This document shows positions 55,868-64,000 of a DNA stretch of 64,000 nt, piece after piece. Each line of letters starts with the position of its first letter. Position 1 is the first letter of the stretch. The stretch comes from Shewanella sp. AS1 (GTDB lineage Bacteria; Pseudomonadota; Gammaproteobacteria; Enterobacterales; Shewanellaceae), in NCBI RefSeq assembly GCF_021412565.1, contig NZ_JAKCLJ010000003.1:62001-126000 (forward strand), given 5' to 3'. Position numbers and translations under genes: made by a program. The notes under the pieces are model-generated. The model was not told the origin of the DNA, did not search any database, and saw nothing but the letters and a program-made list of their open reading frames with translations.

Positions 55868-58800
55868 ATGCTCTATTTAGTTCAGTCAAACCGAATGGAA
55901 TCCCTAGCTAAGTTATTAGCCGATGAACTAACCACACCACTGGCGACTCAATCCCTGTTAACGAGTGAGCAGATCTTAGTGCAAAGCCCTGGCATGTCGA
56001 CCTGGCTACGATTGGCCATTGCCGAGCATAACCAGATAGCCGCCGCCCTCGAGTTTCCGCTGCCCTCCAGCTTTACCTGGGATCTGTGCCATAAGTTGCT
56101 CAAAGATGTGCCCAAGGAGAACGCCTATACCAAGGCGGCCATGACCTGGAAACTGATGGCGCTCCTGCCGGACATGTTAGAGCAGCCGCTTTTTGCCCCG
56201 CTGGCAAACTATCTGCAAAATGAAACCGTGACTCAGGACAAGCACGCGCCTCACTCCCTTAAGCTCTATCAGTTAGCCGCCCAGATCGCCGATATTTTCG
56301 ACCAATACCTTGTCTATCGCCCCGACTGGATCTTGGCCTGGGAGGCCAATGAGCCCCATCTGCCGCCCCATGATGATGCTCTCGAACAGGCGCAATTGTG
56401 GCAGCCTGTACTCTGGCGCGCGCTGGTGGAGTATAACGATCACCAGCTGGGATTAAGCCGCTACCACAGAGCCAACCTGATGCAGAGCCTGTTTGACCGG
56501 CTAAATGCCCCGAATTGCCCCACAGATGAGCTGCCTGAGCGCCTGTTTGTGTTTGGCATCTCCTCCATGGCCCCCCAAACCCTGCAGGTGTTATATCACT
56601 TAGCCAAGCGCATCGATGTGATCATGCTTAGCCTCAGCCCCTGTCAGCACTATTGGGGCGATATAGTCGACCCGCGCCTGCGCGCCAGAATGGCACTGCA
56701 ATATGAAGGCAAGCAGCAACTGGATATCGACTGGGAAGATAAACTCGAAGTCGGTAATCCGCTGCTGGCCAACAACGGTAAGATGGGGCGGGAACTCCTG
56801 GACCTGTTACTGGAACTGCCGGAGCAGGACACCAATTTTAATCTGGAATGCTATGAGACACCGGGCAGCGACAGCCTGCTTCATTCGGTGCAGCAGGATA
56901 TCTTAGATCTTACCACCCGGGGCGAAAGTCTCGGACCAGACAGCAGCCTCTATCTTAGCCTCAAGGGGCGGCGCGAACTGAAAGCCGACGACAACTCTAT
57001 TAGCCTTAAAAGCTGCCACAGTCCGCTACGGGAAATGGAGACGCTGCACGATCATCTGCTCAGCCTGCTATCCCAGAAAGATAAAGCGATCGCTCCCCGG
57101 GAGATAGTGGTCATGATGCCGGATGTGGCCAGTTACGCGCCTTACATAGATGCCGTGTTTGCCGCCAAAACCGGTGAACACTATATCCCCTACGCCATCG
57201 CCGATCGCGGCGCCGCCCAGGAATCGCCACTGATCAACAGCTTTTTACAGTTGCTGACTCTGGATCAGAGCCGCTTCGCCTTGACGGAGATCCTCACCAT
57301 CTTAGAAGTGCCAGCCGTGCTGCGCCGTTTCGAGATAACAGCAGATGAGCTTGAGCTTATCCGTCTCTGGCTCGAAGAGGCTGGTGTGCGCTGGGGACGC
57401 GACAGCCAGTCCCGTCTGGTGCAGCAGCTGCCCGCTTATGAGCAGAACTCCTGGGCCTTTGGTATCAAGCGCCTCATCTTAGGTTACTGTTTCAGTGATG
57501 AATCCCCTGTTTATCTGGACAGCCTGGCGCTGCAAGGGATCGAGGGCCAAGGCGCTCAGGCGCTGGGTAAACTGCTGAATTTTATCGAGGCGCTCGATGA
57601 GTGGCTCGATAGCCTCAGGCAAACAGTGCCACTCAAACAGAGAATTAGCCAACTGCTGGCCTTAGTGGAGCGCTTTTATCTGTGTGACGATGAGGAGCTG
57701 CCTCAGCTTCAGGATATCACCCAGGCCATAGGCAAATTCAGTGACGAGCTCAGTCAGGCGCAATATGAGCATGCACTCGAACTTAAGGTGATCCACAACT
57801 GGTTTGTCAGCCACCTGTCAGAGTCCCGAGTCGGCCAGCGTTATCTGGCCGGTAGCGTCAACTTCTGTACCCTGATGCCGATGCGTTCTATCCCCTTTAA
57901 GGTGGTGTGTCTGCTGGGAATGAACGATAGCGTCTACCCCAGAGTCCAGCATCCCGTTGGCTTTGACTTGGTGGCTCAGTTTGCCGCCCGTAAAGGGGAT
58001 CGCTCCCGTAGACTCGATGATCGCTACCTCTTCCTCGAGGCGCTGCTGTCAGCAAGAGAGCAGCTCTATATCAGTTATATCGGCCACAGCGAGTGGGATA
58101 ACAGCGAGCGCATCCCCTCTATGCTGGTCTCAGAGCTGATTGAATATTGTCAGCTGACCTGTGTGCCCGCAGGCTTTGATTGCCAGACACTCGATGACGG
58201 TAAGGCGTGTGACACAAAAATCATAGATGCCCTTGAGCAGGCTATCTTAGATAGGCTGGTGGCGCAGCAACCCCTGCAACCCTTCGATGAACGTCTCTAT
58301 CAGGAAACTTCGCCCTTAAGCCAGAGCTATATAAACCAGAGCTACAACAGCCAGTGGTGCCCACCCCAGAGCAAAGCTCCTGAGAGTGAAGCTCCTGATA
58401 GTGAAGATATAGGCCAAGCCCACACAGACTTTATTACTAAGCCGCTCTCACCACTGCCAACGGATACGGCAGCGGATGAAGCCAGCTTTGATAAGGCCGC
58501 TTCCTTGCAGGAGCTGGAACTCTCTGCCCTGATCCGCTTTTTCCGTAATCCGGCGCAGTTTTTCTTCAACCGTGCCCTCAAGCTGGATCTCGCCCTGGAT
58601 ATTCAGGGCGATGACAACGACGAGCCCTTCAGCCTCGATGCCCTGTCCCGTTATCAACTGCAAGCTCAGCTCATAGACAATGCCATCGACGCCAAAAGCG
58701 ACAGCCCTGAACAGCAGCTTCTTGGCAGACTCAAGCGCTCGGGCAAACTGCCCCTGCAGCCCTTCGATGATCTGCTGCTTAATCAGTACCTTCACGATAT

Positions 58801-59485
58801 TGAGCCGATTGTCGGCAGAGCCAACTACCTCAAGGGGGAGCAGTCTCACACCCTGGAGATAGCGATCGCCCTGCCTGAATGTGCTACTCAGCTCCTTGGA
58901 CGCATCGATGCCATCTCGGCCAAAGGGCTGGTCAATTACCGCCCCGGCACGGCCAACGCCCGGGATCTTATTCGTGTCTACCTGCGACATCTGTGCCTGT
59001 GCTCCATGGCAGACACGCCTCAGGTCGCCCCCAGTTTTATCGGCTCTATGCCGAGTTACCTGCTGGATATCGGCAATTTTTACGCCTTTGCACCTATCAC
59101 GCCTGAGCAGGCCAGAAACCAGCTCAGCCTCTGGGTTAACTATTTTAATCTTGGCCAATTAACGCCGCTGCTGTTTGTGCCCCGCACGGCCCTGGCCTAT
59201 GTGGAGGCCGAGGGCGATCATCACGCGCGGCTCAGCCAGGCGCGGGAACAATGGCTCAACGATCAGGAAACCCTAGGTGAAGGGCTCGAGCCTCACTATC
59301 GCCGTCTGTTCCGTTTCCCGGGCGATTTCACCGAAGACGCCTTTGGCAAGACGGCTCACACCCTGCTCGACCCGCTGGTTAGCCTGTATCACAAGGCGCG
59401 CTTAAGCGAACTCAGCAACTATGTGGAGGGCGCAGATTTTGGAGAACAGCGCGTTGATAGCACAGGCAAGGAGGCAGGCCAATGA
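55868..59485 (+). CDS. recC: Exodeoxyribonuclease V subunit gamma (RecC)
   Basis: Chi-recognition subunit of RecBCD. 1205 residues, somewhat longer than E. coli RecC (1122). Begins MLYLVQSNRMESLAKLLA with VQSPGMSTWLRLAIAEH, the standard RecC N-terminus; FGISSMAPQTLQVLYHLA, MPMRSIPFKVVCLLGMND, and AARKGDRSRRLDDRYLFLEALL follow. The extra length is partly a Ser/Gln/Glu-rich insert near residues 820-880. The stop overlaps recB by four bases. Confidence 0.97.
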   Translation: MLYLVQSNRMESLAKLLADELTTPLATQSLLTSEQILVQSPGMSTWLRLAIAEHNQIAAALEFPLPSSFTWDLCHKLLKDVPKENAYTKAAMTWKLMALLPDMLEQPLFAPLANYLQNETVTQDKHAPHSLKLYQLAAQIADIFDQYLVYRPDWILAWEANEPHLPPHDDALEQAQLWQPVLWRALVEYNDHQLGLSRYHRANLMQSLFDRLNAPNCPTDELPERLFVFGISSMAPQTLQVLYHLAKRIDVIMLSLSPCQHYWGDIVDPRLRARMALQYEGKQQLDIDWEDKLEVGNPLLANNGKMGRELLDLLLELPEQDTNFNLECYETPGSDSLLHSVQQDILDLTTRGESLGPDSSLYLSLKGRRELKADDNSISLKSCHSPLREMETLHDHLLSLLSQKDKAIAPREIVVMMPDVASYAPYIDAVFAAKTGEHYIPYAIADRGAAQESPLINSFLQLLTLDQSRFALTEILTILEVPAVLRRFEITADELELIRLWLEEAGVRWGRDSQSRLVQQLPAYEQNSWAFGIKRLILGYCFSDESPVYLDSLALQGIEGQGAQALGKLLNFIEALDEWLDSLRQTVPLKQRISQLLALVERFYLCDDEELPQLQDITQAIGKFSDELSQAQYEHALELKVIHNWFVSHLSESRVGQRYLAGSVNFCTLMPMRSIPFKVVCLLGMNDSVYPRVQHPVGFDLVAQFAARKGDRSRRLDDRYLFLEALLSAREQLYISYIGHSEWDNSERIPSMLVSELIEYCQLTCVPAGFDCQTLDDGKACDTKIIDALEQAILDRLVAQQPLQPFDERLYQETSPLSQSYINQSYNSQWCPPQSKAPESEAPDSEDIGQAHTDFITKPLSPLPTDTAADEASFDKAASLQELELSALIRFFRNPAQFFFNRALKLDLALDIQGDDNDEPFSLDALSRYQLQAQLIDNAIDAKSDSPEQQLLGRLKRSGKLPLQPFDDLLLNQYLHDIEPIVGRANYLKGEQSHTLEIAIALPECATQLLGRIDAISAKGLVNYRPGTANARDLIRVYLRHLCLCSMADTPQVAPSFIGSMPSYLLDIGNFYAFAPITPEQARNQLSLWVNYFNLGQLTPLLFVPRTALAYVEAEGDHHARLSQAREQWLNDQETLGEGLEPHYRRLFRFPGDFTEDAFGKTAHTLLDPLVSLYHKARLSELSNYVEGADFGEQRVDSTGKEAGQ

Positions 59486-62400
59486 GCCAGACACAAGAGG
59501 TGAGGAAGATGGCAAAGAGGAGCGAAAAACTTGATACCTTAACTTTGCCCCTCAGTGGCAGCAGGCTAATTGAGGCCAGCGCCGGCACAGGTAAAACCTT
59601 CACCATAGCCGGTCTCTATGTGCGTTTGCTGCTAGGCGATGAGCAGACCAGGCCGCTGAGCTGTGAAGAGATCTTAGTGGTAACCTTCACTAACGCGGCG
59701 ACGGGCGAACTGAGAGACAGGATCCGCAAAAAAATTAAGCTGGCCTACCGCCGCTTTATCGGTATTCCTGTCGATGATGCGCTTATCGAGCAACTCTACC
59801 AACAGACCCCGCCCGACAAACTTGCCCTGGCGCGCAAACGCCTAGACTTAGCCCTCAAATCCTTAGATGAAGCCGCCATCTTTACCATACACGGATTCTG
59901 CCAACGCATGCTGGCGGACATGGCGTTCGAAGCCTCGCAGCTGTTTGAGTCTGAGTTCACCTTAGATGACAGCGAGTTTTTACACCATGCGGTGCGCGAC
60001 TTCTGGCGGGAAACCTGTTATCCCCTGCCTGCCTATCTCGCGCAGCTGATCGGCGATAAGTTTAGCGATCCCGATGGGCTGGCGCAGCAGATCCGTCCGC
60101 TGCTCGGCGCCGCCCAGGCGACGGTTTACCCGTCGCCGAGAGACTTTACCAAGACAGCCGAGTCTCTGAGTCAGAGCCTGAGCCGCCTTAAATTGATCTG
60201 GCCGCGAGAGCGTGATGCCTTAGCGGCGAACCTTTTGCAACTGCCTTTAAACGGCCAGCGTTTTGGTAAGAAGGAGCTTGGCTACCCCAAACTTGCCGAT
60301 CTGCTCAGCAGCCTGGATAACTGGGTCAGTTTTGGTCACGCCCTGCCCCCAAGCAAAGTGCTTGAACAACTGTCCCTAAACAATCTCAAGCTCAATAAGG
60401 GCGGCGTGCTTCCAACCGCCCAAGAGGCCCCCTTGCTGGCGCATATCGAGCAGCTCAATGAACTTATTGGCCAGTTTATCCCAGGTTTTCTCTTTGCCGC
60501 AAAGCAAGGCATCGCCAGACGCTTTGCCGCGCAGAAGCAGGAGAAGAATCTACTCACACCGGACGATCTGCTCAGTAAACTCGCCGAGGCGCTCAGCCAG
60601 TCAAACACGGCTGCCGATAAGATGAGCCTTGCCAGCGCCATCGCTAAGCGTTTCCCTATCGCCCTGATTGATGAGTTTCAGGATACCGATCCGCTGCAAT
60701 ATCAGATTTTCAGTCAAATTTATCAGCAAAAAGAGAACTGCGAACAACAGATACAAAATCCTAGCCTGCTGATGATTGGCGATCCCAAGCAGGCGATTTA
60801 CGCCTTTCGCGGCGCCGACATCAACACCTATATCGCGGCGCGCAGCCAGACAGCGCACCACTATAGCCTGGATACCAACTACCGCTCCAGCCGCAACATG
60901 GTGGCCGGCGTCAATCGCCTCTTTAGCCAGCATGCAGATCCCTTTATCAGCCAGGCTATCCCTTTTGAGCCAGTCAGCCCCTCGCCTTTTGCCGATAACA
61001 AGCGCCTTATCGAGCAGACAGATAACCCCAGCGCCCTGCGGATAAAACTCTTAGGCGAAGATCCTGAACTGGGACTCAACAAGACCACGGCCAGAAAACT
61101 GCTGGCTCAGGACAGCTGTAACGAAATCGCCCGACTCTTGAGTGAATCCCAAAAGGGGCACTGTTTTAATGGCGATAAGCCACTCAAGGCCAAAGATATC
61201 GCGGTACTGGTGAGAGACAGAAACGAGGCCGCCTTTATCAAAGATGCTCTGAGCGAGCGGCAAATTGGCGCCGTGTTTCTCAGCCGTGACAGCGTATTTT
61301 CCACCCTGGAAGCCAGGGAGATGGCGCTCGTGCTTATCGCCATCGCCAATCCCAAGGATGAACGCGCCCTCAGATCGGCCATGGCCACTGAGCTGTTAGG
61401 TTACAGCGCCGAGGCGATCAACCAATTTAATCTCGATGAGGAGCACAGGCAGAACCTGTTAGAGGCGTTTGCTCAGCTTAATCAGCTGTGGCTTAAACGT
61501 GGCATCATGCCCAGCCTAATGGCCATGGCGCAGACGACTCATCTGATAGAACGTCTGCTGGCAAGCCAGGATGGTGAGCGGCGCCTCACAGATTTCAGGC
61601 ACCTTGGCGAGCTCTTGCAGCAAAAGTCCACCGAGCTCGATGGCATTCACGCCCTACTTAACTGGTATCAGCAGACCCTGCTGGATAGCCAAAGCGGAGA
61701 GGAAGCCCAGCTCAGGCTGGAGAGCGAGCAGAATCTGGTGCAGATAGTGACAATCCACAAGAGTAAGGGGCTTGAATACCCTGTCTGCTTCCTTCCCTTC
61801 GTCAGTCTCAGCCGGGATTTTCGCCGAAAACCTGCGCCCATGCTCTATCACAAGGATGATGAGCTTATCTGGGATATAGAGCAGAGCGATGACGGCTGGC
61901 TGCAATATAAGCAAGAAACCTTAGCCGAAGATCTGCGCCTACTTTATGTGGCGCTGACCCGCCCAGCGCTCTGCTGCTATCTCTATATCGCCAACCACAG
62001 CCGCGTTAACAAATCCGGCATCAGCAGTCAGCTCCATCAGACCGCCATCGGCTACCTGTTAGGGATAGAGGACGCCAACTGCGATCTTGCACTGATCCAA
62101 GCCAGGGCAGCTACGCTAATCAATAATGAAATCGCAAGTGACGCAATTAGTGTTCAGACCATCAGCAGCATAGCGCCGCCTGCGCCGCTAGCAAAACAGA
62201 GCGATGAGCGGGGCCAACTCAGTGCTAAGCCATTACACAGAGCCGCAACGACACCCTGGCGAGTTGGCAGTTATTCAGGGCTGGTGAAAAATATGCCCCA
62301 TGAGCGTGTCACGCCCGGCGGCGACGATGAAATCTTCCCAGAGGCAGCGCCATTAGTGTCTGAGCTTCCTCCCAGCGAATCCCGATTTAGTTTCGATCGC

Positions 62401-63162
62401 GGTGCCAATGCCGGGAGTTTTATGCACCTGGTATTGGAGGAGATTGACTTTACCCAAGCTGAACGCGATCTACCAATCCAGCTGCCCAGAGCGATGGAGC
62501 AATATGGTATCGACGATCACTGGCAAGCCATGCTGCTTGACTGGTATCTGGATCTGTTAAAGGCACCGCTCACAGCTGCAATGCAAACAGATAAAAGTCA
62601 AGCGCTCAGCCTATGCCAACTGTCACCCAAGCAGACCTTAGTGGAGATGGAGTTTTATATGCCCATCACGCAGCTGCAAGCCAAGGCACTAACAGAGCTG
62701 CTCGGCCAATTTGGTTATCCGATGACGCTGGAGTTCGACACCCTGCAGGGCATGCTAAAGGGCTTTATCGATCTGACCTTCGAGCATGACGGCTGCTTTT
62801 ACATTGCCGACTACAAATCAAATCATCTCGGGAACGATTTTGCCGACTACGACAAGGCCGCCATGGGCCAGGCCATCGCCAGCCACAGATACGATCTGCA
62901 GTACATCATCTATAGCCTCGCCCTGCACCGCTACTTAAGGCTACGTCTGCCTGACTATCACTATGAGACCCATTTCGGCGGTTGTTATTACCTGTTTTTG
63001 CGCGGCATGTCGGCGGTTCATCCCGGTTGCGGCATCTTCTTCGATAAACCGCCCGAAGCCTTGATAACGGCGCTCGACGATCTTCTCACATTAGGTGAAG
63101 CCGTCAGCACCCATAGAAACTCTCCCGATGACGCTCCCTACCAAACGGAGCTAATGCTATGA
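59482..63162 (+). CDS. recB: Exodeoxyribonuclease V subunit beta (RecB)
   Basis: 3'-5' helicase and nuclease subunit of RecBCD. 1226 residues. UvrD-type helicase motifs: ASAGTGKTFTIAGLYVRLLL (I), LVVTFTNAAT (Ia), LIDEFQDTDPLQY (II), GDPKQAIYAFRGAD (III), LDTNYRSS (IV), VTIHKSKGLEYPVCFLP (V) and LRLLYVALTRP (VI). The C-terminal nuclease has Asp1097 (GFIDLTF), Asp1110 and Lys1112 (IADYKSNH), all intact. Directly coupled to recC and recD by ATGA overlaps; no ptrA between recC and recB, unlike E. coli. Confidence 0.98.
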   Translation: MSQTQEVRKMAKRSEKLDTLTLPLSGSRLIEASAGTGKTFTIAGLYVRLLLGDEQTRPLSCEEILVVTFTNAATGELRDRIRKKIKLAYRRFIGIPVDDALIEQLYQQTPPDKLALARKRLDLALKSLDEAAIFTIHGFCQRMLADMAFEASQLFESEFTLDDSEFLHHAVRDFWRETCYPLPAYLAQLIGDKFSDPDGLAQQIRPLLGAAQATVYPSPRDFTKTAESLSQSLSRLKLIWPRERDALAANLLQLPLNGQRFGKKELGYPKLADLLSSLDNWVSFGHALPPSKVLEQLSLNNLKLNKGGVLPTAQEAPLLAHIEQLNELIGQFIPGFLFAAKQGIARRFAAQKQEKNLLTPDDLLSKLAEALSQSNTAADKMSLASAIAKRFPIALIDEFQDTDPLQYQIFSQIYQQKENCEQQIQNPSLLMIGDPKQAIYAFRGADINTYIAARSQTAHHYSLDTNYRSSRNMVAGVNRLFSQHADPFISQAIPFEPVSPSPFADNKRLIEQTDNPSALRIKLLGEDPELGLNKTTARKLLAQDSCNEIARLLSESQKGHCFNGDKPLKAKDIAVLVRDRNEAAFIKDALSERQIGAVFLSRDSVFSTLEAREMALVLIAIANPKDERALRSAMATELLGYSAEAINQFNLDEEHRQNLLEAFAQLNQLWLKRGIMPSLMAMAQTTHLIERLLASQDGERRLTDFRHLGELLQQKSTELDGIHALLNWYQQTLLDSQSGEEAQLRLESEQNLVQIVTIHKSKGLEYPVCFLPFVSLSRDFRRKPAPMLYHKDDELIWDIEQSDDGWLQYKQETLAEDLRLLYVALTRPALCCYLYIANHSRVNKSGISSQLHQTAIGYLLGIEDANCDLALIQARAATLINNEIASDAISVQTISSIAPPAPLAKQSDERGQLSAKPLHRAATTPWRVGSYSGLVKNMPHERVTPGGDDEIFPEAAPLVSELPPSESRFSFDRGANAGSFMHLVLEEIDFTQAERDLPIQLPRAMEQYGIDDHWQAMLLDWYLDLLKAPLTAAMQTDKSQALSLCQLSPKQTLVEMEFYMPITQLQAKALTELLGQFGYPMTLEFDTLQGMLKGFIDLTFEHDGCFYIADYKSNHLGNDFADYDKAAMGQAIASHRYDLQYIIYSLALHRYLRLRLPDYHYETHFGGCYYLFLRGMSAVHPGCGIFFDKPPEALITALDDLLTLGEAVSTHRNSPDDAPYQTELML

Positions 63163-64000
63163 TTAAATTAAATAAGCCGCTTACTGAACTCTTGAAGGAG
63201 TGGCAGGAGCAGCGCCTGTTAACGCCGCTCGATCGCCACTTTGCCCTGCAGATGCACTCGCTACATGCAGATAGTCACGATCTCTTCACCCTGATCTGCG
63301 CCCTGCTCAGTCGTCAGCTCTCAACCCAGCACACCTGTTTGCCGCTGGATCAGATTGATCTGAGCAACCCTTTAAATGAACAGCAGTCTCAATGCCAGAT
63401 CCTGTTATCCGTCGATGAAATCACAGCTGAGCTGGCCAAGTTAACGGCTGTGGGCATTGCGCCCCCATCCCATGACGCAGCGCCCCAAAATAAACCCCTT
63501 ATTCTCGACGGTCACACTCTCTATCTGCAGCGTTATTATCAGTTTGAGTCCAGAGTCGCTGACAAGCTCAAACAGCTGGCCAAACCCATTGACGTTAAAA
63601 ATATTGAGGACTCAGATGCAGAGCTGGCGGCCAAACGCTTAGCTTGCCTGTTTCCCAGCACAGATGAGCAGGAAAAGTCCGAAAATAACCCAAGGCTTGA
63701 CTGGCAGAAGATAGCCACAGCGACTGCGCTAACACAAAAACTGGCGGTGATAACAGGTGGCCCAGGCACAGGCAAAACCACCACAGTGACAAAATTACTG
63801 CTGCTTTTGTGTCAGGAGCAAGCCATGACCATTCGTCTGGTGGCGCCCACAGGAAAAGCCGCCGCCCGCCTGAGTGAATCGATAAAAGCCTCCAAGGCCA
63901 GACTCACTAAAGAATTAGCCGCTTATGGCGATACCCTCAATCTCGATGCCCTAAATCGCATTCCAGAAGAAGCCGCCACACTGCATCGCCTGCTCGGGGT
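63159..64000 (+). CDS. recD: Exodeoxyribonuclease V subunit alpha (RecD), 3' end outside window
   Basis: The frame starts at ATG 63159 inside the recB stop (ATGA) and stays open to the window end, about 280 codons. It begins MIKLNKPLTELLKEWQEQRL and contains the RecD Walker A, AVITGGPGTGKTTTVTKLLL, at about residues 197-216, followed by VAPTGKAAARLSESI. RecD is the 5'-3' helicase of the complex. The N-terminal interaction domain is complete; helicase motifs II onward are not in the window. Confidence 0.97.
   Translation, partial: MIKLNKPLTELLKEWQEQRLLTPLDRHFALQMHSLHADSHDLFTLICALLSRQLSTQHTCLPLDQIDLSNPLNEQQSQCQILLSVDEITAELAKLTAVGIAPPSHDAAPQNKPLILDGHTLYLQRYYQFESRVADKLKQLAKPIDVKNIEDSDAELAAKRLACLFPSTDEQEKSENNPRLDWQKIATATALTQKLAVITGGPGTGKTTTVTKLLLLLCQEQAMTIRLVAPTGKAAARLSESIKASKARLTKELAAYGDTLNLDALNRIPEEAATLHRLLG

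Noticed and set aside
58448..59158. Minus-strand open frame of 236 codons inside recC
   Set aside because: Antisense to a well-conserved recC region; no start signals and no recognisable motifs.

Overview
The window is a chromosomal segment of a gammaproteobacterium that looks like a Shewanella species. The supporting signs are the rsxABCDGE-nth block with a long lysine/alanine-rich RsxC tail, the aspS-yebC-ruvCAB order, cmoAB next to a multi-sensor GGDEF-type protein, the gloB/yafS/rnhA/dnaQ block, a recC-recB-recD operon without ptrA, and a FadR plus PsrA type control region in front of fadE. Almost everything is vertically inherited core or lineage-core DNA. I see no integrase, transposase, phage module or CRISPR array.

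Layout. 1-1.4 kb: 3' part of a degenerate GGDEF-EAL (CsrD-like) protein. 1.4-8.1 kb: Rsx/Rnf electron-transport operon followed by nth. 8.1-9.1 kb: a tiny membrane-protein gene (YnhF-like) divergent from gloA, with a perfect CRP-type site between them. 9.1-14 kb, minus strand: ruvB, ruvA, ruvC, yebC, aspS. 14.2-17 kb: a large membrane protein with three periplasmic solute-binding-like domains and a degenerate GGDEF domain. 17.1-18.8 kb: cmoAB (tRNA wobble uridine modification). 18.9-25.9 kb: a co-directional cluster of a retropepsin-like lipoprotein, an inactive transglutaminase fused to 7 TM helices, an ATP-grasp ligase, an exported protein resembling a dead M3 peptidase, another exported protein and a LysR regulator; this is the least understood system here. 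26-30.5 kb: trhA (yqfA) with a FabR-type operator, a DTW-domain tRNA modification enzyme, peptide deformylase, an alkyltransferase-like protein, a DUF3108 protein and YafJ. 30.7-35.1 kb: fadE and a CPA1 antiporter. 35.2-35.8 kb: two tRNA-Asp genes and a decayed third copy, each block with its own terminator.

35.8-42 kb: a TIGR03503-like membrane protein, dnaQ divergent from rnhA, a YafS-like methyltransferase, gloB and mltD. 42-45.1 kb, minus strand: a BsuPI-like lipoprotein, an AsmA protein and an RraA-like protein. 45.2-45.9 kb: an AT-rich patch with two perfect inverted repeats, an unrecognised 105-residue gene and short dispersed repeats. 45.9-47.7 kb: msrPQ. 47.9-55.7 kb: rmuC, slt, and a MoxR-DUF58-transglutaminase operon carrying an 18-bp tandem repeat at a gene junction. 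55.9 kb to the end: recC, recB and the 5' part of recD.

Functional themes are envelope and redox maintenance (Rsx, MsrPQ, MltD, Slt, AsmA), DNA repair and recombination (Nth, RuvABC, RecBCD, RmuC, ATL), tRNA modification (CmoAB, DTW protein) and fatty-acid/membrane homeostasis. For the last, operator-like sequences in front of trhA and fadE can be read directly. Several start codons were moved from the longest open frame to positions with a better ribosome binding site or family-typical N-terminus; each case is stated.
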